Origin: Lachnospiraceae bacterium
GTDB lineage: Bacteria; Bacillota; Clostridia; Lachnospirales; Lachnospiraceae
Direction: 5' to 3'
DNA: 43,106 nucleotides
NCBI GenBank assembly: GCA_017624495.1
Contig: JAGAMY010000038.1
Span: 1 to 43,106 of the forward strand
Of this stretch, positions 1-8,137 are shown piece by piece. The notes under the pieces are model-generated. The model was not told where the DNA came from. It did not search any database and saw only the letters and a list, made by a program, of their open reading frames with translations. Numbering within the stretch: position 1 is the first letter of the stretch; each line of letters opens with the position of its first letter. The translations under genes and the position numbers were made by a program.

Positions 1-1
1 A

Positions 2-166
2 AATTTCAAATCATTTAGAGAAGAGGCTACTTTGGATTTGTCTGCGGCGAAGATGACCGAGTTTTCAGACAGAGTAGTGACGGTTGGTAGCGAGAAGATT
101 TTGCCGGTTGCTGCCATTTATGGTGCAAACGCAAGCGGAAAGTCCAATATATACAAGTACCGTTGA
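2..166 (+). pseudogene. AAA-type ATPase, 5' fragment truncated just after Walker A
   Basis: An open frame runs in from the left edge and reads NFKSFREEATLDLSA, then ends in GANASGKSN followed by IYKYR and a stop. The NFKSF start and the Walker A motif GANASGKS are typical of the N-terminus of stand-alone AAA_15/AAA_21 ATPases (OLD/abortive-infection-like). Such proteins usually run on for more than 300 residues, but here the similarity stops immediately after the P-loop, so Walker B and everything downstream are missing. The true start lies left of the window. The antisense strand just after the break carries integrase-like sequence, so the truncation looks like a rearrangement point. Family is fairly secure; loss of function is inferred. 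Confidence 0.7.
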
Positions 167-265
167 AACAGTCTGCTCTTTACCCCTTAAAAAATAAGCA
201 TTTTCAATCAACATAGTAGTGTGAGCATGGCGTAGAGAATCATAGGTAAAGGCAATTTTTAATAC
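150..265 (-). pseudogene. Tyrosine recombinase (phage/ICE integrase) C-terminal remnant
   Basis: The minus strand has a short open stretch containing YDSLRHAHTTMLIEN, which matches the box-II region of tyrosine recombinases (the usual form is YHSLRHTHATMLIENG, including the catalytic HxxR-type residues). Upstream the frame is closed by a stop and downstream the similarity fades, so neither the catalytic Arg I nor the terminal Tyr is present. It abuts the break in the AAA ATPase fragment. I read it as debris of an integrated element, probably the one that delivered the neighbouring small DNA-binding genes. It is too short for certainty; the match rests on the SLRHAHTTMLIE stretch. Confidence 0.45.
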
Positions 266-456
266 ATAATGCTATGCGGTTTGTTTGGGATAATATTAAT
301 GCTATGCTCGCAGCATTTCATACAACTGATGTTACCGGAAATGCGTTGCTTAGTAGTGTTGAAGCGTTTAGCAAAAATAGCAATTACATCTCTTGTGTAC
401 TGATGTCCATTTACATTTATATAGTTTTCGATAGCCCTTCTAATTTGATAATTCAT
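259..456 (-). CDS. Small HTH-like protein, second gene of a two-gene operon
   Basis: A 65-residue protein with a basic, mostly helical N-terminus; residues about 20-42 (TRDVIAIFAKRFNTTKQRIS) fit a helix-turn-helix. The C-terminal part has two adjacent Cys and ends KPHSIMY. I do not recognise a named family. The start is well supported: its ribosome site AAGGAGG is embedded in the last codons of the upstream gene and lies 7-8 bases before the ATG, and only 3 bases separate the two genes, so translation is probably coupled. Its position after a ribbon-helix-helix gene suggests a co-regulator or an antitoxin-like partner, but no function can be assigned. The recombinase remnant lies just downstream. 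Confidence 0.6.
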   Translation of the reverse strand: MNYQIRRAIENYINVNGHQYTRDVIAIFAKRFNTTKQRISGNISCMKCCEHSINIIPNKPHSIMY

Positions 457-459
457 AAT

Positions 460-816
460 TTAATCCTCCTTCTGATAAGTATAAACAGCTCTGCGTTTAA
501 TTAAGCGGTCAGGTACAAAGCGGATACCAAGCTCTGGGTGTTCACTAATGTAATTAAAGAAATATTTTCCAAGTGCACCGGCGCCATCTTCTCTACGCAT
601 AGTCCAGTCATCACCGTAAACATCAGGAAGGGTAAACTCCATATTTTCAAAGTTACCTTCTTGAATTCTTCTTACAGCCTCATCCACTGTAAAAATTGTC
701 GTTTCATTGAAAAGTTTGAAGCGGATGTAATCTTGAACATTCATGTGAGCGTTTTGTGCGTCGTTTTCAAGTCGTGTGTAATATTCATCATTTAAAGCAA
801 ATCTTACTGTTGGCAT
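460..816 (-). CDS. Ribbon-helix-helix protein with DUF1413-like C-terminal domain
   Basis: A 118-residue protein. Residues 1-35 (PTVRFALNDEYYTRLENDAQ and following) have the strand-helix-helix pattern of CopG/Arc ribbon-helix-helix DNA-binding proteins. The rest (FTVDEAVRRIQEGNFE, then LPDVYGDDW, then GALGKYFFNYI) resembles DUF1413, a small domain that often follows such an N-terminus in Firmicutes accessory regions. An AAAGGAGG ribosome site precedes the ATG. Upstream a 14-bp inverted repeat brackets the promoter, which suggests autorepression, as is usual for this fold. It heads an operon with the 65-residue HTH-like gene. No obvious toxin is adjacent, so a toxin-antitoxin role is not claimed. 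Confidence 0.65.
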   Translation of the reverse strand: MPTVRFALNDEYYTRLENDAQNAHMNVQDYIRFKLFNETTIFTVDEAVRRIQEGNFENMEFTLPDVYGDDWTMRREDGAGALGKYFFNYISEHPELGIRFVPDRLIKRRAVYTYQKED

Positions 817-838
817 TTAGAGTCCTCCTTTTTTATAA

Positions 839-894
839 TTACATTCAATGCTCTTAATGTAATTATACTATAACATACAAAGCATTGAATGTAA
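839..894 (-). promoter_or_regulatory. 14-bp inverted repeat bracketing the promoter of the RHH operon
   Basis: TTACATTCAATGCT at 839-852 is repeated as its perfect reverse complement at 881-894, with 28 bases between. The spacer holds a minus-strand TATAAT (near 859-864), and the far arm covers the place where the -35 box would lie. A repressor on either arm would block transcription of the ribbon-helix-helix gene 23 bases away. Autoregulation by that protein is inferred. Confidence 0.65.
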
Positions 895-1044
895 ATAGAT
901 ATTTGAAATATTTGCAGGTCACATCCGTTCATTTACCACTTATCTTCATGTAATGACCACTTATCCATAATCTATAGAAAACAAAAAAACATTTGTATAT
1001 ACTAAAATCGATGCAAAAAAACATAAGAAGAGAGGATAAAGAAA

Positions 1045-2286
1045 ATGTGGAATCGTAATTTTTTAATGGTGGTAATAGGACAGATTATATCGTTATTTGG
1101 TAATGCAATTTTAAGATTTGCATTACCGTTGTATCTGTTAAGTGAAACAGGTTCAGCAGCATTATTTGGAGTTGTGAGTGCTTGTGCATTCATACCGATG
1201 ATTGTACTAAGCCCTGTGGGCGGTATACTTGCAGACCGTGTAAATAAGCGGAATATTATGGTGATACTGGATTTTTCGACAGCACTGTTAATTCTTGGAG
1301 TTATACTATTTTTAGGAAAAATGAATCTTGTTGTGCTTCTGCTTGGAACGATGTTTTTATTATATGGTATTCAGGGAGCATACCAGCCGGCAGTACAGGC
1401 AAGTATTCCGGCATTGTTAGAAGAAGTACATATCATGCAGGGAAACGCAGTAATTAATCTGGTGAGCTCCTTTTCGGGGTTAGTAGGCCCGGTTGTGGGT
1501 GGTGCTTTATTTGCTTTTTATGGTATTATGCCTATTTTATATGTAAGTGTGGTATGTTTTCTGCTGTCAGCCATTATGGAAATATGTATTGACATTCCTT
1601 ATGAGAAAAAGCAGACACAGGGAAATATTTTTGCGATAGGATTTGGAGATTTAAAGGAAAGCTTTCACTATATGCAAAAAGAGCAGCCGTTAATTATTAA
1701 ATTTTCCCTTGCAATAGCAGGCATTAATATGATTTTAAGTGCACTTGTGATTATCGGATTGCCGGTTATTGTAACACAGATATTAACATTCGATAGTGAC
1801 ACAGCAAACCGTTTATACGGATATGCCGAGGGCATTATGGCAATGGGCTCCCTTTGCGGTGGATTGGGTGCCGGAATACTTTCAGGTAAAATGAAAACAA
1901 GAAATGGCTATTTGTTAGTATTCTATGATGCATTGACATTAATTCCGATTGGGTTAGCCTTGTTGTTACCAATGTCTGCGATGACATCCTATAGTATAAT
2001 TATGGTAAGCTGCTTTATTATGATGTTTTTGGCAACGCTATTTTCCATTCAGTTGATGGCTTATCTGCAAATCATTGTTCCGGCGAATTTGATTGGAAAG
2101 GTTATTTCCTGTGCGATGTGTATTGGTATGTGTGCATCTCCTATTGGACAGGCAATATATGGTGCATTGTTTGAAGGCTTAAGGGAAAACATTTATCTGA
2201 TATTTTTTGCAGTAACCATATTGACTGCCACATTGGCATTGGCGTTAAAAAAATCATTTGCCGAGCTGGAATTGCTGAAAGCATAG
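1045..2286 (+). CDS. MFS transporter (macrolide-efflux-like DHA3 type)
   Basis: A 413-residue integral membrane protein of the usual 12-helix MFS length. It starts WNRNFLMVVIGQIISLFGN, a pattern seen in MefA-like drug:H+ antiporters, and carries the MFS loop 2-3 motif as GGILADRVNKRNIM around residues 58-71. A hydrophilic central loop (about residues 186-210) separates the two halves. A GAGAGGA ribosome site supports the start. The next gene, a GH2 glycosidase, begins 86 bases downstream on the same strand, so co-transcription is likely; the exporter could move a glycoside or aglycone rather than an antibiotic. Substrate cannot be read from sequence. An upstream TATACT at 998-1003 with a weak TAGAAA 17 bases before it is a possible promoter. 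Confidence 0.85.
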   Translation: MWNRNFLMVVIGQIISLFGNAILRFALPLYLLSETGSAALFGVVSACAFIPMIVLSPVGGILADRVNKRNIMVILDFSTALLILGVILFLGKMNLVVLLLGTMFLLYGIQGAYQPAVQASIPALLEEVHIMQGNAVINLVSSFSGLVGPVVGGALFAFYGIMPILYVSVVCFLLSAIMEICIDIPYEKKQTQGNIFAIGFGDLKESFHYMQKEQPLIIKFSLAIAGINMILSALVIIGLPVIVTQILTFDSDTANRLYGYAEGIMAMGSLCGGLGAGILSGKMKTRNGYLLVFYDALTLIPIGLALLLPMSAMTSYSIIMVSCFIMMFLATLFSIQLMAYLQIIVPANLIGKVISCAMCIGMCASPIGQAIYGALFEGLRENIYLIFFAVTILTATLALALKKSFAELELLKA

Positions 2287-2372
2287 TGTGCTGACATGTG
2301 TTTTATACTTGTTTCCCATGCAAAATTGGAGTATTATTTGCACAAAGGGGTATTTTGAAAGGAAAAACAGTC

Positions 2373-4034
2373 ATGATAAGAACATTTCAAACTCACGAAA
2401 TAAGAAAACAAAAAGAACTGACAGGCGGTTATTGGGATTTTACGCCTTGTCAGGGAGAAAATGCAGGAAAGGTTTATAGAGTGGCAACACCCTGCTGCTG
2501 GGAAAGTCACCCTGATTTTGGGAATTACAAAGGAGAAGGTGAATATACCACGACCTTTTTTGCAAAGGGGAATATTCGTCTGGAATTTAAAGGTGTCAGC
2601 CATACAGCAACGGTTTATCTGGATGGAAAAGAAATTGTAAAGCATTATAACGCCTACACTATGTTTGATGTGATTGTAAAGGATGTAAAAGAAGGAGAAC
2701 ATACATTAACTGTTCGTGCGGATAATCGTTTCAGTGAGGCAAGTGCATTACATATTCCTAATGATTATATGTCCTATGGCGGTGTGAGCCGTCCGGTGGT
2801 GTTTGAAGAGTTAGGGGATGCGTATATCCGATACATACATGTGACACCATATAGAGAAGATACTGTGTGGAAGGCAAAAGTAGAAATACTGGTTAAAAAT
2901 ATTTCTAAAAAGGACATAACGCTGGATATTCATGCAATAGCAGCAGGGAAAGACATGGTATGGGAAAATTGCAGGATAGCTGGTGAAGAAGAAGGTCTAT
3001 ACAGTACCATAGAAAGCTTTGAAAATGTATCCCCATGGATGATAGAAAATCCGAATTTATATACAATAAAAGCAGTGCTTACAGATGTGGATACAAAAGA
3101 AAACATAGACGATTATATCGACCGCTTTGGATTCAGGGAAGTAACCATTGAGGGAAAACAGATATTGATAAATGGTGAAAAAATAAAAATAAAAGGTTTA
3201 TGCCGTCATGAAGACCATCCGCAGTTTGGCTGTGCGCTGCCCTATGCGGCTATGACAGCAGATATGGAAATTATAAAGCATTTAGGTGCAAATTCCATAA
3301 GAACAGCCCATTATCCAAATGATGAGATATTTTTGGATTTGTGCGATGAACACGGCATATTGGTATGGGAAGAAAATCACGCCAGAGGCTTAAGTCTTTT
3401 GGATATGCAAAATCCGAATTTTGAACCGCAGGCAGAGCAGGTTATTCGGGAAATGATACCGGCGCATTATAATCATCCCTGCATTTATATCTGGGGAATT
3501 TTAAATGAATGTGCCAGTGACAGCGAATATGGAAAAGAATGTTATGAAAAGCAGTTTAAATTGATAAAAGAATTGGATACCTCCAGACCACATTCCTTTG
3601 CAAGCTGTAAATTTAAGACAGATATTTGCTTTGGTCTGCCGGATGTTGTATCCTACAATATCTATCCATTATGGTATCATGATACACCTGTGGATGAGTA
3701 TTTGGATGATTTATACCAGTGGGTACAAAAGGAAACCGATGGTGCAGGTAAGCCATTTTTAATTACGGAAATCGGAGCTGGGGGATTGTATGGTTATAGA
3801 AATGCATACAACTCTAAGTGGACAGAAGATTATCAGGCACAGGCATTAGAAAAACAACTGACAGCGGTACTAAATTATGAGGATTGCTGTGGGGTATATA
3901 TCTGGCAGTTTTGTGATATTCGTGTGTGTGAGGAATGGGTGGAAAAAAGACCAAGAACCATGAACAATAAAGGTGTTGTGGATGAATATCGGAGAATAAA
4001 ACTTGCCTATGATGTGGTGAAAAGAATATTTTAA
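2373..4034 (+). CDS. GH2 glycoside hydrolase, beta-glucuronidase-like
   Basis: A 553-residue soluble enzyme with the GH2 order: sugar-binding jelly roll (about 1-150), immunoglobulin-like domain, then a TIM barrel. The acid/base is E379 in WGILNECAS and the nucleophile is E466 in LITEIGAGG. Near the end, NNKG gives N531-x-K533, the NxK signature that in beta-glucuronidases contacts the sugar carboxylate. The segment after NHARG is short, so the active-site Loop 1 of E. coli-type enzymes is reduced. There is no signal peptide, so it acts in the cytoplasm. A longer frame starts at 2298, but the ATG at 2373, after GAAAGG and at the start of family similarity, is preferred. Beta-galactosidase or galacturonidase activity remains possible. 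Its stop codon lies inside a repeat shared with 33178-33223. Confidence 0.8.
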   Translation: MIRTFQTHEIRKQKELTGGYWDFTPCQGENAGKVYRVATPCCWESHPDFGNYKGEGEYTTTFFAKGNIRLEFKGVSHTATVYLDGKEIVKHYNAYTMFDVIVKDVKEGEHTLTVRADNRFSEASALHIPNDYMSYGGVSRPVVFEELGDAYIRYIHVTPYREDTVWKAKVEILVKNISKKDITLDIHAIAAGKDMVWENCRIAGEEEGLYSTIESFENVSPWMIENPNLYTIKAVLTDVDTKENIDDYIDRFGFREVTIEGKQILINGEKIKIKGLCRHEDHPQFGCALPYAAMTADMEIIKHLGANSIRTAHYPNDEIFLDLCDEHGILVWEENHARGLSLLDMQNPNFEPQAEQVIREMIPAHYNHPCIYIWGILNECASDSEYGKECYEKQFKLIKELDTSRPHSFASCKFKTDICFGLPDVVSYNIYPLWYHDTPVDEYLDDLYQWVQKETDGAGKPFLITEIGAGGLYGYRNAYNSKWTEDYQAQALEKQLTAVLNYEDCCGVYIWQFCDIRVCEEWVEKRPRTMNNKGVVDEYRRIKLAYDVVKRIF

Positions 4035-4072
4035 ATAGATTTTTGCATGTAACTGTGAAGTACTGAACAGTT
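4028..4072 (+). repeat. Partial copy of the 33094-33225 repeat element
   Basis: These 45 bases match 33178-33223 with a single one-base gap. The match begins inside the last codons of the GH2 gene, includes its stop codon, and ends in TACTGAACAGTT. The left half of the element is absent here. The same DNA supplies the left arm of the following hairpin. Confidence 0.8.
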
Positions 4073-4119
4073 CCGTATGCGGCAGACCTTATGAGGAATA
4101 CCGCATACGAAACTGTTTT
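4066..4119. terminator. Bidirectional hairpin between convergent GH2 and AraC genes
   Basis: AACAGTTCCGTATGCGG (4066-4082) pairs with CCGCATACGAAACTGTT (4101-4117), 16 of 17 Watson-Crick, followed by TTTT. The right arm encodes the last residues of the AraC protein, so this hairpin ends both convergent genes. Confidence 0.7.
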
Positions 4120-4961
4120 GGCGTAATATGATATTTTCGCTTAAACACCCGTATTAAATGACTACAGTCGGCAAATCCAGTTTCATTGCTGATATAGTTT
4201 AAATCGTAATTGGTAAACAGCAGTAAATTTTCTACTTTGCTTAAACGGACAAATTCAATATATTCTTTACAGGACTGTCCGTAAAGCTTATGAAAGGTTT
4301 TGGCAAAATAGGAATAACTCATATTGCACATTTTTGCCAGATTTTCTACACGGATATTTTCCTGTGAGTGGGTATCAATATACATCAGGACATCATGAAT
4401 GGAAAAATCTTCATTTTTTTCAACGGTATCATTTTCCTGTGAATAGCCATGCAACCGCCAGATGCGCAGCATATGTACCAGAAGTTGGGAGATGGCTGAG
4501 AAAATATAGGTATCATAGCCATACTGGCGGTCTTTCATTTCTTTTACGCATTGTTCAAAAAAATTTTCCAGTGCAAAATCAGAGAAATCCTTTTGGGAAA
4601 ATGTAATAGGGAGCTGTAAGGTTTTTGTGGTACTGCAAAAAACGGAGCTGATTTTGGGCAAATAACTGCCTAAAAGCTGTAATCGGTTTCCATCAAATTT
4701 CAGTACCACATATTTTAAGGTCTGAGGCTTTGCCCCATAGATTGCATGGACAGCCTGTGGAGGCAGAAAAATCATTTCGCCTGGATGCAGAATATAATTC
4801 TCCTGATTACAGGTGACATGGGCTGTACCCTCTATCATATACAGGATTTCAATATAATAATGCCAGTGTGCTTCCACCGGAAAAGTATGTTTGTCCGTAT
4901 CAAAAAGAAAAGCTTCTACCGGTGAATTCAAAATATCTCCATATTCAAATAAGCTGTTCAT
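4089..4961 (-). CDS. AraC-family transcriptional regulator with cupin sensor
   Basis: A 290-residue regulator. The N-terminal half (about 1-150) is an AraC-type cupin sensing domain, with EAHWHYYIEILYMIEG and LHPGEMIFLPPQ as its typical strands. The C-terminal 100 residues hold two helix-turn-helix units: VENLAKMCNMSYSYFAKTFH and YISNETGFADCSHLIRVFKR, ending in the standard TPKQFR. The start has a GGAGGAGAT ribosome site directly upstream. It converges on the GH2 glycosidase and is divergent from the MATE exporter across 134 bases. Members of this group usually activate sugar-utilisation genes, so the MFS/GH2 pair is the most plausible target; this is inference from position. Confidence 0.85.
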   Translation of the reverse strand: MNSLFEYGDILNSPVEAFLFDTDKHTFPVEAHWHYYIEILYMIEGTAHVTCNQENYILHPGEMIFLPPQAVHAIYGAKPQTLKYVVLKFDGNRLQLLGSYLPKISSVFCSTTKTLQLPITFSQKDFSDFALENFFEQCVKEMKDRQYGYDTYIFSAISQLLVHMLRIWRLHGYSQENDTVEKNEDFSIHDVLMYIDTHSQENIRVENLAKMCNMSYSYFAKTFHKLYGQSCKEYIEFVRLSKVENLLLFTNYDLNYISNETGFADCSHLIRVFKRKYHITPKQFRMRYSS

Positions 4962-5095
4962 ATCTCCTCCAGAATAGATTTATTCTATTTTTGTATATTT
5001 CTATTATAGTATATTCGGTAAAAGGTTGCTATATTGTCATAAACAAAATTGATAAAAAAAGGAGCGAATACTGGCGATAACAGGAGGAGAATGTC

Positions 5096-6448
5096 ATGAA
5101 AAAAAGCTATGTGTGTGATATGACAAAAGGAAATGAAGTAAAGCTGCTTTTGCAGTTTGCCTTACCTATGCTGGTGGGAAATATTTTTCAGCAGTTTTAT
5201 AATATGGCGGATTCCATTATTGTAGGAAAATTTGTGGGCTCGAATGCATTAGGAGCAGTGGGGTCAGTTTCTAGTTTGAATTTTTTGTTTTTTTCCTTGT
5301 GTATAGGTTTGGGTTCAGGTATCGGTATTTTAATTTCCCAGTATTTTGGAGCCGGACAGGATGATTATGTGAAAAAAATTGTAGCAAATGCCATTTATAT
5401 TACTGTGGGGGCAGGACTGGTGATGAGCCTGTGTGGGGTGTTTTTGGCAGACCCTATTTTAAAACTGATGAATACGCCACAGGTCAATTTTGCAGATGCT
5501 AAGACGTACATGCAGATTGTCTGCGGAGGAACATTGGTGGTAGCAGGATACAATACAATTTCTGCGATGTTGCGAGCGTTGGGAGATTCTACCACACCCT
5601 TGATTTTTCTGGTGGTTGCCTGTGGGATAAACATAGGACTGGATTTTCTGTTTGTATTGGGATTTGATATGGGCGTTGCCGGAGCTGCGTGGGCAACAGT
5701 CATTGCGCAGGTGCTGGCAATGGTGGGTTCTATCTGGTACGGGGTAAAGAAAAATCCGTATCTACGTCTGAAGAGGCAGCATATGGAACCGGATAAGACA
5801 ATTGTAAAAAAGAGTTTTCAGATTGGACTGCCCATTGCGGCACAAAATGCTTTGATTGCAATTTCGTGCGTTGCGCTGCAAAGTGTGGTAAACTATTATG
5901 GAGCAGTAGCCATGGCTGCCTATACGGCAACTAACCGTGTGGAGCAGTTAGTGCAGCAGCCCTTTGGTTCTTTAGGAACAGCGGTTTCTACCTTCGCCGG
6001 GCAAAATGCCGGAGCAGGTAAGTATGACCGTGTAAGTCAGGGATGCAAAAAAAGTGTATATATTGTTCTTATATTTAGTCTGCTGATGATAGGGGTTATG
6101 TTCCTGTTTAGTAATCAGATAGTGCATCTGTTTGTCAATGAACCGGAGGTTATTGAAATCGGTGCAAAGGGACTTCGAATTACAAGTCTGATGTATTTTG
6201 GTCTGGGACTGATTTATGTTATGCGTGGTATGCTCAATGGTGTAGGTGATGCGGCATTTGCCATGGTAAATGGAATAACAGAAGTTATCGGAAGGGTAGG
6301 ATTTGCCCTGATACTTATGCAGATTCCGGCAATTGGTCTATGGGGTATCTGGTATACAAACGGGCTTACATGGATGCTTACAGGACTTGTGAATGTGATT
6401 CGTGTAAAGCAGGGACGTTGGAAGAACAAAGCAATAGTAAACAAATAA
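5096..6448 (+). CDS. MATE-family multidrug/Na+ efflux protein
   Basis: A 450-residue, 12-helix membrane protein. The start MTKGNEVKLLLQFALPMLVG and the following QQFYNMADSIIVGKFVG are hallmarks of the NorM/DinF MATE clan in clostridia; the internal repeat FQIGLPIAAQNALIAISCV marks the second six-helix bundle. It exports cationic compounds against Na+ or H+. An AGGAGGAG ribosome site supports the start. It is the first gene of a tight operon: the PatB-like gene follows after 12 bases and the NUDIX gene after a further 18. The promoter probably lies in the 134-base AT-rich gap shared with the divergent AraC gene. Confidence 0.9.
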   Translation: MKKSYVCDMTKGNEVKLLLQFALPMLVGNIFQQFYNMADSIIVGKFVGSNALGAVGSVSSLNFLFFSLCIGLGSGIGILISQYFGAGQDDYVKKIVANAIYITVGAGLVMSLCGVFLADPILKLMNTPQVNFADAKTYMQIVCGGTLVVAGYNTISAMLRALGDSTTPLIFLVVACGINIGLDFLFVLGFDMGVAGAAWATVIAQVLAMVGSIWYGVKKNPYLRLKRQHMEPDKTIVKKSFQIGLPIAAQNALIAISCVALQSVVNYYGAVAMAAYTATNRVEQLVQQPFGSLGTAVSTFAGQNAGAGKYDRVSQGCKKSVYIVLIFSLLMIGVMFLFSNQIVHLFVNEPEVIEIGAKGLRITSLMYFGLGLIYVMRGMLNGVGDAAFAMVNGITEVIGRVGFALILMQIPAIGLWGIWYTNGLTWMLTGLVNVIRVKQGRWKNKAIVNK

Positions 6449-6460
6449 CAAGGAGGAAAT

Positions 6461-7642
6461 ATGAAATACGATTTTGACAAAATAACAAACCGACAGGGAA
6501 CAGGTTGTATAAAATATGATTTTCCGGAGGCGTTTGGCAGACCAAAGGATGTACTGCCTATGTGGGTTGCTGATATGGATTTTCCGACGGCACAGGGAAT
6601 TATCGACCGTCTGACTGAGAGAGTTTCACATGGTATTTTTGGGTACAGCGACAGTGATGATGCGTATTTTTCTGCGGTGTACAACTGGTATAAAAATAAC
6701 TTTGACTGGGAAGTAAAAAAGGAATGGCTGGTAAAAACTCCTGGTGTGGTGTTTGCCCTTGCGGCAGCCGTCCGTGCTTTTACAAAAGAAGGCGATGCCA
6801 TTATGATTCAGCAGCCGGTATATTACCCTTTTGCAAAGGTTATTGAAAACAATCGCAGAATACTGATAAACAATCCATTGCAGCTTGTGGATGGGCATTA
6901 TGAAATGGATTTTGCAGATATGGAAGAAAAAATTGTAAAACATCAGGTGAAATTACTTATTTTATGTAGTCCCCATAACCCGGTGGGACGTGTCTGGAAG
7001 GAATGGGAATTACAAAAGGTTGGAGAAATCTGTCAAAAATATGATGTAAAAATTGTCAGTGATGAGATTCACAGTGATTTTACCTATCCGGGACATAAGC
7101 ATCATGTATTTACTACAATCTCTAAAAATTTTGAAGATATCAGTATGGTATGTACAGCACCCAGCAAGACCTTTAATTTAGCGGGACTACAGATTTCCAA
7201 TATCTTTATTGCCAACCCGAAAATGAAGCAGGCATTTTTGCGTGCGATAGACGAAGTGGGTTATGAAGAAGTAAATGTCATGGGAATGACTGCCTGTCAG
7301 GCTGCTTATGAAGAAGGCGGTGAATGGCTGACGCAGTTAAAAGAATACTTGTGTGAAAACTTAGCGTATATCCGTACATATTTAGCAGAAAATCTACCGC
7401 AGATTAAGTTGATTGAGCCGGAAGGTACTTATCTGGTGTGGTTAGATTGTTCAGCCCTTGGCATGTCCGGTGAAGAGAGGGATAAATTTATGCTTCAGGA
7501 TGCCAAAATCTGGCTGGATACGGGTGCTATGTTTGGCGCAGACGGAGAAAATTTTGAACGTGTAAACATTACTTGTCCGAGAGCTGTTTTAAAACAGGCA
7601 TTAGAACAGTTAAAAGCAGCCTGCGATAAGTTAAATGCGTAA
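6461..7642 (+). CDS. PatB/MalY-type PLP aminotransferase (cystathionine beta-lyase-like C-S lyase)
   Basis: A 393-residue fold-type I PLP enzyme. It opens with MKYDFDKITNRQGTGCIKYD and has LPMWVADMDFP, the signature of the PatB/MalY group. The PLP-binding lysine is K236 in TAPSKTFNLAGLQ; VSDEIHSDF supplies the aspartate that contacts the pyridine nitrogen, and PHNPVGRVW is the conserved loop. Known members cleave C-S bonds of cystathionine or cysteine conjugates, releasing pyruvate, ammonia and a thiol. An AAGGAGG site precedes the ATG. Lying between MATE and NUDIX genes, it may take part in thiol-conjugate turnover, but the physiological substrate is unknown. Aminotransferase annotation of this family is usually misleading. 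Confidence 0.9.
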   Translation: MKYDFDKITNRQGTGCIKYDFPEAFGRPKDVLPMWVADMDFPTAQGIIDRLTERVSHGIFGYSDSDDAYFSAVYNWYKNNFDWEVKKEWLVKTPGVVFALAAAVRAFTKEGDAIMIQQPVYYPFAKVIENNRRILINNPLQLVDGHYEMDFADMEEKIVKHQVKLLILCSPHNPVGRVWKEWELQKVGEICQKYDVKIVSDEIHSDFTYPGHKHHVFTTISKNFEDISMVCTAPSKTFNLAGLQISNIFIANPKMKQAFLRAIDEVGYEEVNVMGMTACQAAYEEGGEWLTQLKEYLCENLAYIRTYLAENLPQIKLIEPEGTYLVWLDCSALGMSGEERDKFMLQDAKIWLDTGAMFGADGENFERVNITCPRAVLKQALEQLKAACDKLNA

Positions 7643-7660
7643 ACAGTTTTTGGAGGAAAA

Positions 7661-8137
7661 ATGAAACTTACCACGTTATGTTATATTGAAAAAGATAACT
7701 GCTATCTGATGCTTCATCGCACCAAAAAGGAAAATGATGTTAACCATGACAAATGGATTGGTGTAGGCGGCAAATTTGAACCCGGAGAAACACCGGAAGA
7801 ATGTGTGTTACGGGAAGTACAGGAAGAAACGGGACTTACATTATTAAAATACCGTTATCGTGGTCTGCTGACTTTTCATGCCGATGGTTGGGAGGATGAA
7901 TATATACACCTTTATACGGCAGATGCATTTGAAGGGGAATTGATAGAATGTGATGAAGGTACTTTAGAATGGGTGCCAAAGGACAAGATTGAAGAACTTC
8001 CACTTTGGGAAGGGGATAAGATTTTTCTTCGATTGCTGGCAGAAGAGGAGAGGATTTTTTCTTTGAAGCTTAGGTATGAAGGGGATACGTTGGTGGAGTC
8101 GAAGTTGGTCTTTCCGTCCGGTATTCATAGTGTATGA
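7661..8137 (+). CDS. NUDIX hydrolase (MutT/8-oxo-dGTP diphosphatase-like)
   Basis: A 158-residue NUDIX protein. The NUDIX box is GKFEPGETPEECVL then REVQEETGL (residues about 36-58), fitting Gx5Ex7REUxEExGU with all metal-binding glutamates present. MLHRTKKENDVNHDKWIGVGG upstream is typical of Firmicutes 8-oxo-dGTP diphosphatases, which cleanse the nucleotide pool. It is the last gene of the MATE-PatB operon, with a TGGAGG ribosome site. Oddity: the final codons (around 8107-8126, encoding VFPSG) and the stop lie within the left end of the palindromic repeat element, so the native C-terminus may have been replaced by repeat-encoded residues. Confidence 0.85.
   Translation: MKLTTLCYIEKDNCYLMLHRTKKENDVNHDKWIGVGGKFEPGETPEECVLREVQEETGLTLLKYRYRGLLTFHADGWEDEYIHLYTADAFEGELIECDEGTLEWVPKDKIEELPLWEGDKIFLRLLAEEERIFSLKLRYEGDTLVESKLVFPSGIHSV

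Noticed and set aside
2288-2479. Short frame overlapping the start of the GH2 gene
   Set aside because: It is out of frame with the clear GH2 protein and ends inside it.
4868-5080. 70-residue plus-strand frame covering the AraC/MATE gap
   Set aside because: It is antisense to the AraC start and crosses the promoter region; no ribosome site or family match.
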